This document shows positions 62,669-64,000 of a stretch of DNA of 64,000 nt, piece by piece; the first letter of the stretch is position 1; each line of letters opens with the position of its first letter. Source of the stretch: Paracoccaceae bacterium (lineage in GTDB: Bacteria > Pseudomonadota > Alphaproteobacteria > Rhodobacterales > Rhodobacteraceae); NCBI GenBank assembly GCA_016124615.1, contig WGNF01000016.1:52669-116668 (forward strand), written 5' to 3'. Under the pieces are notes generated by a model, which ran no database searches, was not told the DNA's origin, and saw only the letters and a list, made by a program, of their open reading frames with translations. A program made the translations under genes and the position numbers.

Positions 62669-63410
62669 GTACGACATCGGTCGCCTGCTAAATTGGTTGA
62701 TGAGGGCAGCTGATTTACAGCCACTGGCCGATTTTGGTTTTGGATGCAACGGGATACGGGCGCCCTAATTCGGGAGGCTGCCGCGACAGAGCGGGGCGGT
62801 ATTAAAGTTGATAAACGTCGGCCCATCCATTACTTTTTGTAGAACCGCCGCCTATTAAAATCCCCTTTACCAATAGCTATGCGAGTACCAACTTTGTCCC
62901 AAAACCTTTGGTGTTGTGGAGTAGGCTAGCCTCCGGGGTATTTCGCAGCCGACTTTCACAAGTGTTGGCTAAGTACCGAACTATCTGTACGATGTCAGGA
63001 ACGTGATCTGATTGCGGGTAAAAGATAAGCACTCACCGGAAGCCGAACTCGTGTGGCGGTCATTTTACCCAACATGGAACATTCTGGTGCGAAAATAGCG
63101 GTGAAGCTCTTTGGAAGTTAATCGTTGTGCGATTGATGAATCTGTGCCTTCAAAGCGTGAGCGAATTTCCATTTGTGTTCCGAAAGACGGTCCGAGGCAC
63201 ACATGGCCTCTCCCGCGATCAGTGTCACTTGAGAGTCCGAATTCTGTCAAGGGGTGATCCGGAATGGCTAAAATAAGCTAGACAGAAAGTATTTTTGATC
63301 CCCGCGGATAGCAGTCGTTCGAGCCAGTTATGCATCCCCGCTCCCAAATAATTCCGCGTCTTTGCGTGTGTCGCCCGAGGCGTGGTGTCGTGGCGAGGTA
63401 TCTATTGCCT
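62669..63410. other. 740-base region without a recognisable gene
   Basis: All six frames are interrupted frequently. A 61-codon minus-strand frame (63065-63250) has no recognisable motif. No repeats, hairpins or insertion remnants were recognised. Confidence 0.5.
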
Positions 63411-63758
63411 TTAGGCCGCAGCGACACCTTCATTCTCAAGTACTGCTAATAGGTTCGCGAAGAATCCGTCTGCCGTGTTCAACACCACATCCGGCGTCGC
63501 AAGAACAACGGCATTTGTCTTTATCATGCTCAAAGGAAGATTGCACGTCACCCCGCAATCGTGCTGCGGCTTTTGAATTTGTATGACCGCAGGCCGACGC
63601 GAGCGCACGGAGCTCGCCGTTTTGTCTGCTGAGGTTGTGTCTACGACAATGCGTAACACAGGATGTTCGGCCTGTGCCTCAGTGGCTCCAAGGCACTCCG
63701 GAAGCCGTAAAACTCGCTTTCCTCTCCTTGCCTGTTGTCGGATATCAAAGCCGTCCAT
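63411..63758 (-). CDS. small hypothetical protein downstream of rmlA
   Basis: This 115-residue frame starts at an ATG with GTGAGG five bases upstream, a good ribosome site, only 22 bases after the rmlA stop, so it would be cotranscribed. The sequence is basic at the start (QQARRGKRVLRLPE) and mixed hydrophobic later (AVVLATPDVVLNTADGFFANLL). It has no signal peptide and no motif I recognise. It could be a real small gene or a fragment left by recombination. Confidence 0.4.
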   Translation of the reverse strand: MDGFDIRQQARRGKRVLRLPECLGATEAQAEHPVLRIVVDTTSADKTASSVRSRRPAVIQIQKPQHDCGVTCNLPLSMIKTNAVVLATPDVVLNTADGFFANLLAVLENEGVAAA

Positions 63759-63780
63759 TTGAACCTCACTTCGTCGGTTC

Positions 63781-64000
63781 TTAGTGTTCGGCGTCTGAGA
63801 CCAACCGGTCCAGATAGGCGCCATAACCGGTCTTGCCGAACAGCTTTGCGCGGGCAGCGAGCCCGTCGCGGTCGATCCAGCCCGCAGCATAGGCGATTTC
63901 GTCCGGGCTGCCGACCTGCAATCCCTGCCGGTCGGTCAGCGTGCGCACGAAGTTGCCGGCGTCGAGCAGGCTCGCATGGGTGCCGGTGTCGAGCCAGGCG
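63781..64000 (-). CDS. rmlA: glucose-1-phosphate thymidylyltransferase, C-terminal part, cut by the window edge
   Basis: The last 72 codons match the C-terminus of RmlA: AWLDTGTHASLLDAGNFVRT, QGLQVGSPDEIAYAAGWID, and KTGYGAYLDRL before the TAA at 63781-63783. RmlA makes dTDP-glucose, the first intermediate of dTDP-rhamnose. The start and catalytic N-terminus lie beyond 64000. It is GC-rich like the core, unlike the A/T-rich genes to its left. It supports rhamnose in the surface polymer and fits the WbbL-like transferase at 49.5 kb. Confidence 0.9.
   Translation of the reverse strand, partial: AWLDTGTHASLLDAGNFVRTLTDRQGLQVGSPDEIAYAAGWIDRDGLAARAKLFGKTGYGAYLDRLVSDAEH

Noticed and set aside
63411..63758. 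possible toxin of a toxin-antitoxin pair
   Set aside because: Size and coupling to an upstream gene raised the idea, but the upstream gene is rmlA and no toxin motif is seen.

Overview
The window looks like the chromosome of a Rhodobacterales (Rhodobacter/Paracoccus-type) alphaproteobacterium. The first two thirds are very GC-rich. They carry a five-gene fds operon for NAD-dependent molybdenum formate dehydrogenase in Rhodobacter layout, a class I PHA synthase, a non-pyrrolysine MttB homologue and DUF4424/DUF4139 proteins, all common in that group. The species cannot be named from sequence reading alone.

Layout, 0-6.9 kb: housekeeping and envelope genes (NlpC/P60 fragment, leucyl aminopeptidase, an Hpt-like small protein, beta-carbonic anhydrase, a DUF4139 protein, asd, a DUF4424 protein). 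6.9-18.5 kb: a complete pseudaminic acid (Pse) locus. pseB-pseC-methyltransferase run leftward. A pseG-pseH fusion, pseI and a KpsC/S-like glycosyltransferase run rightward. A leftward operon holds a Cys-phosphatase, an aldo/keto reductase, a cytidylyltransferase fused to a class III aminotransferase (pseF) and a GT29 sialyltransferase-like gene. Together these can convert UDP-GlcNAc to CMP-Pse or a variant of it and probably transfer it to a surface acceptor. 18.6-22.4 kb: MFS transporter, MttB-family methyltransferase and a LysR regulator. 22.5-28.4 kb: fdsGBA-fdhD-fdsD, with a LysR-type dyad in front. 28.4-34.6 kb: an RND efflux operon with two adaptors and a C45-family acyltransferase/hydrolase. 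34.7-41.4 kb: DUF1003 protein, a 2-aminoethylphosphonate-type ABC importer and phaC.

From about 41.52 kb the character changes. A 16-bp tRNA 3'-end fragment lies 130 bp before a tyrosine integrase, which is how a genomic island integrated at a tRNA gene begins. The following 22 kb is a mosaic. It holds exopolysaccharide/O-antigen genes (two epimerases, four glycosyltransferases of which one is truncated, acyltransferase 3, Wzy-like polymerase, sulfotransferase, Wzx-like flippase, a secreted hypothetical and the end of rmlA). Between them lie decayed insertion sequences of the IS110, IS66, IS5, IS3 and IS21 families. The stretch from about 54 to 63 kb is visibly more A/T-rich than the core. 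The other island end and the rest of rmlA lie beyond position 64000.

The most interesting parts are the Pse locus, with its two domain fusions and sialyltransferase-like gene, and the sulfotransferase-bearing surface polysaccharide island. Functional calls are from motif recognition by eye; no database search was run.
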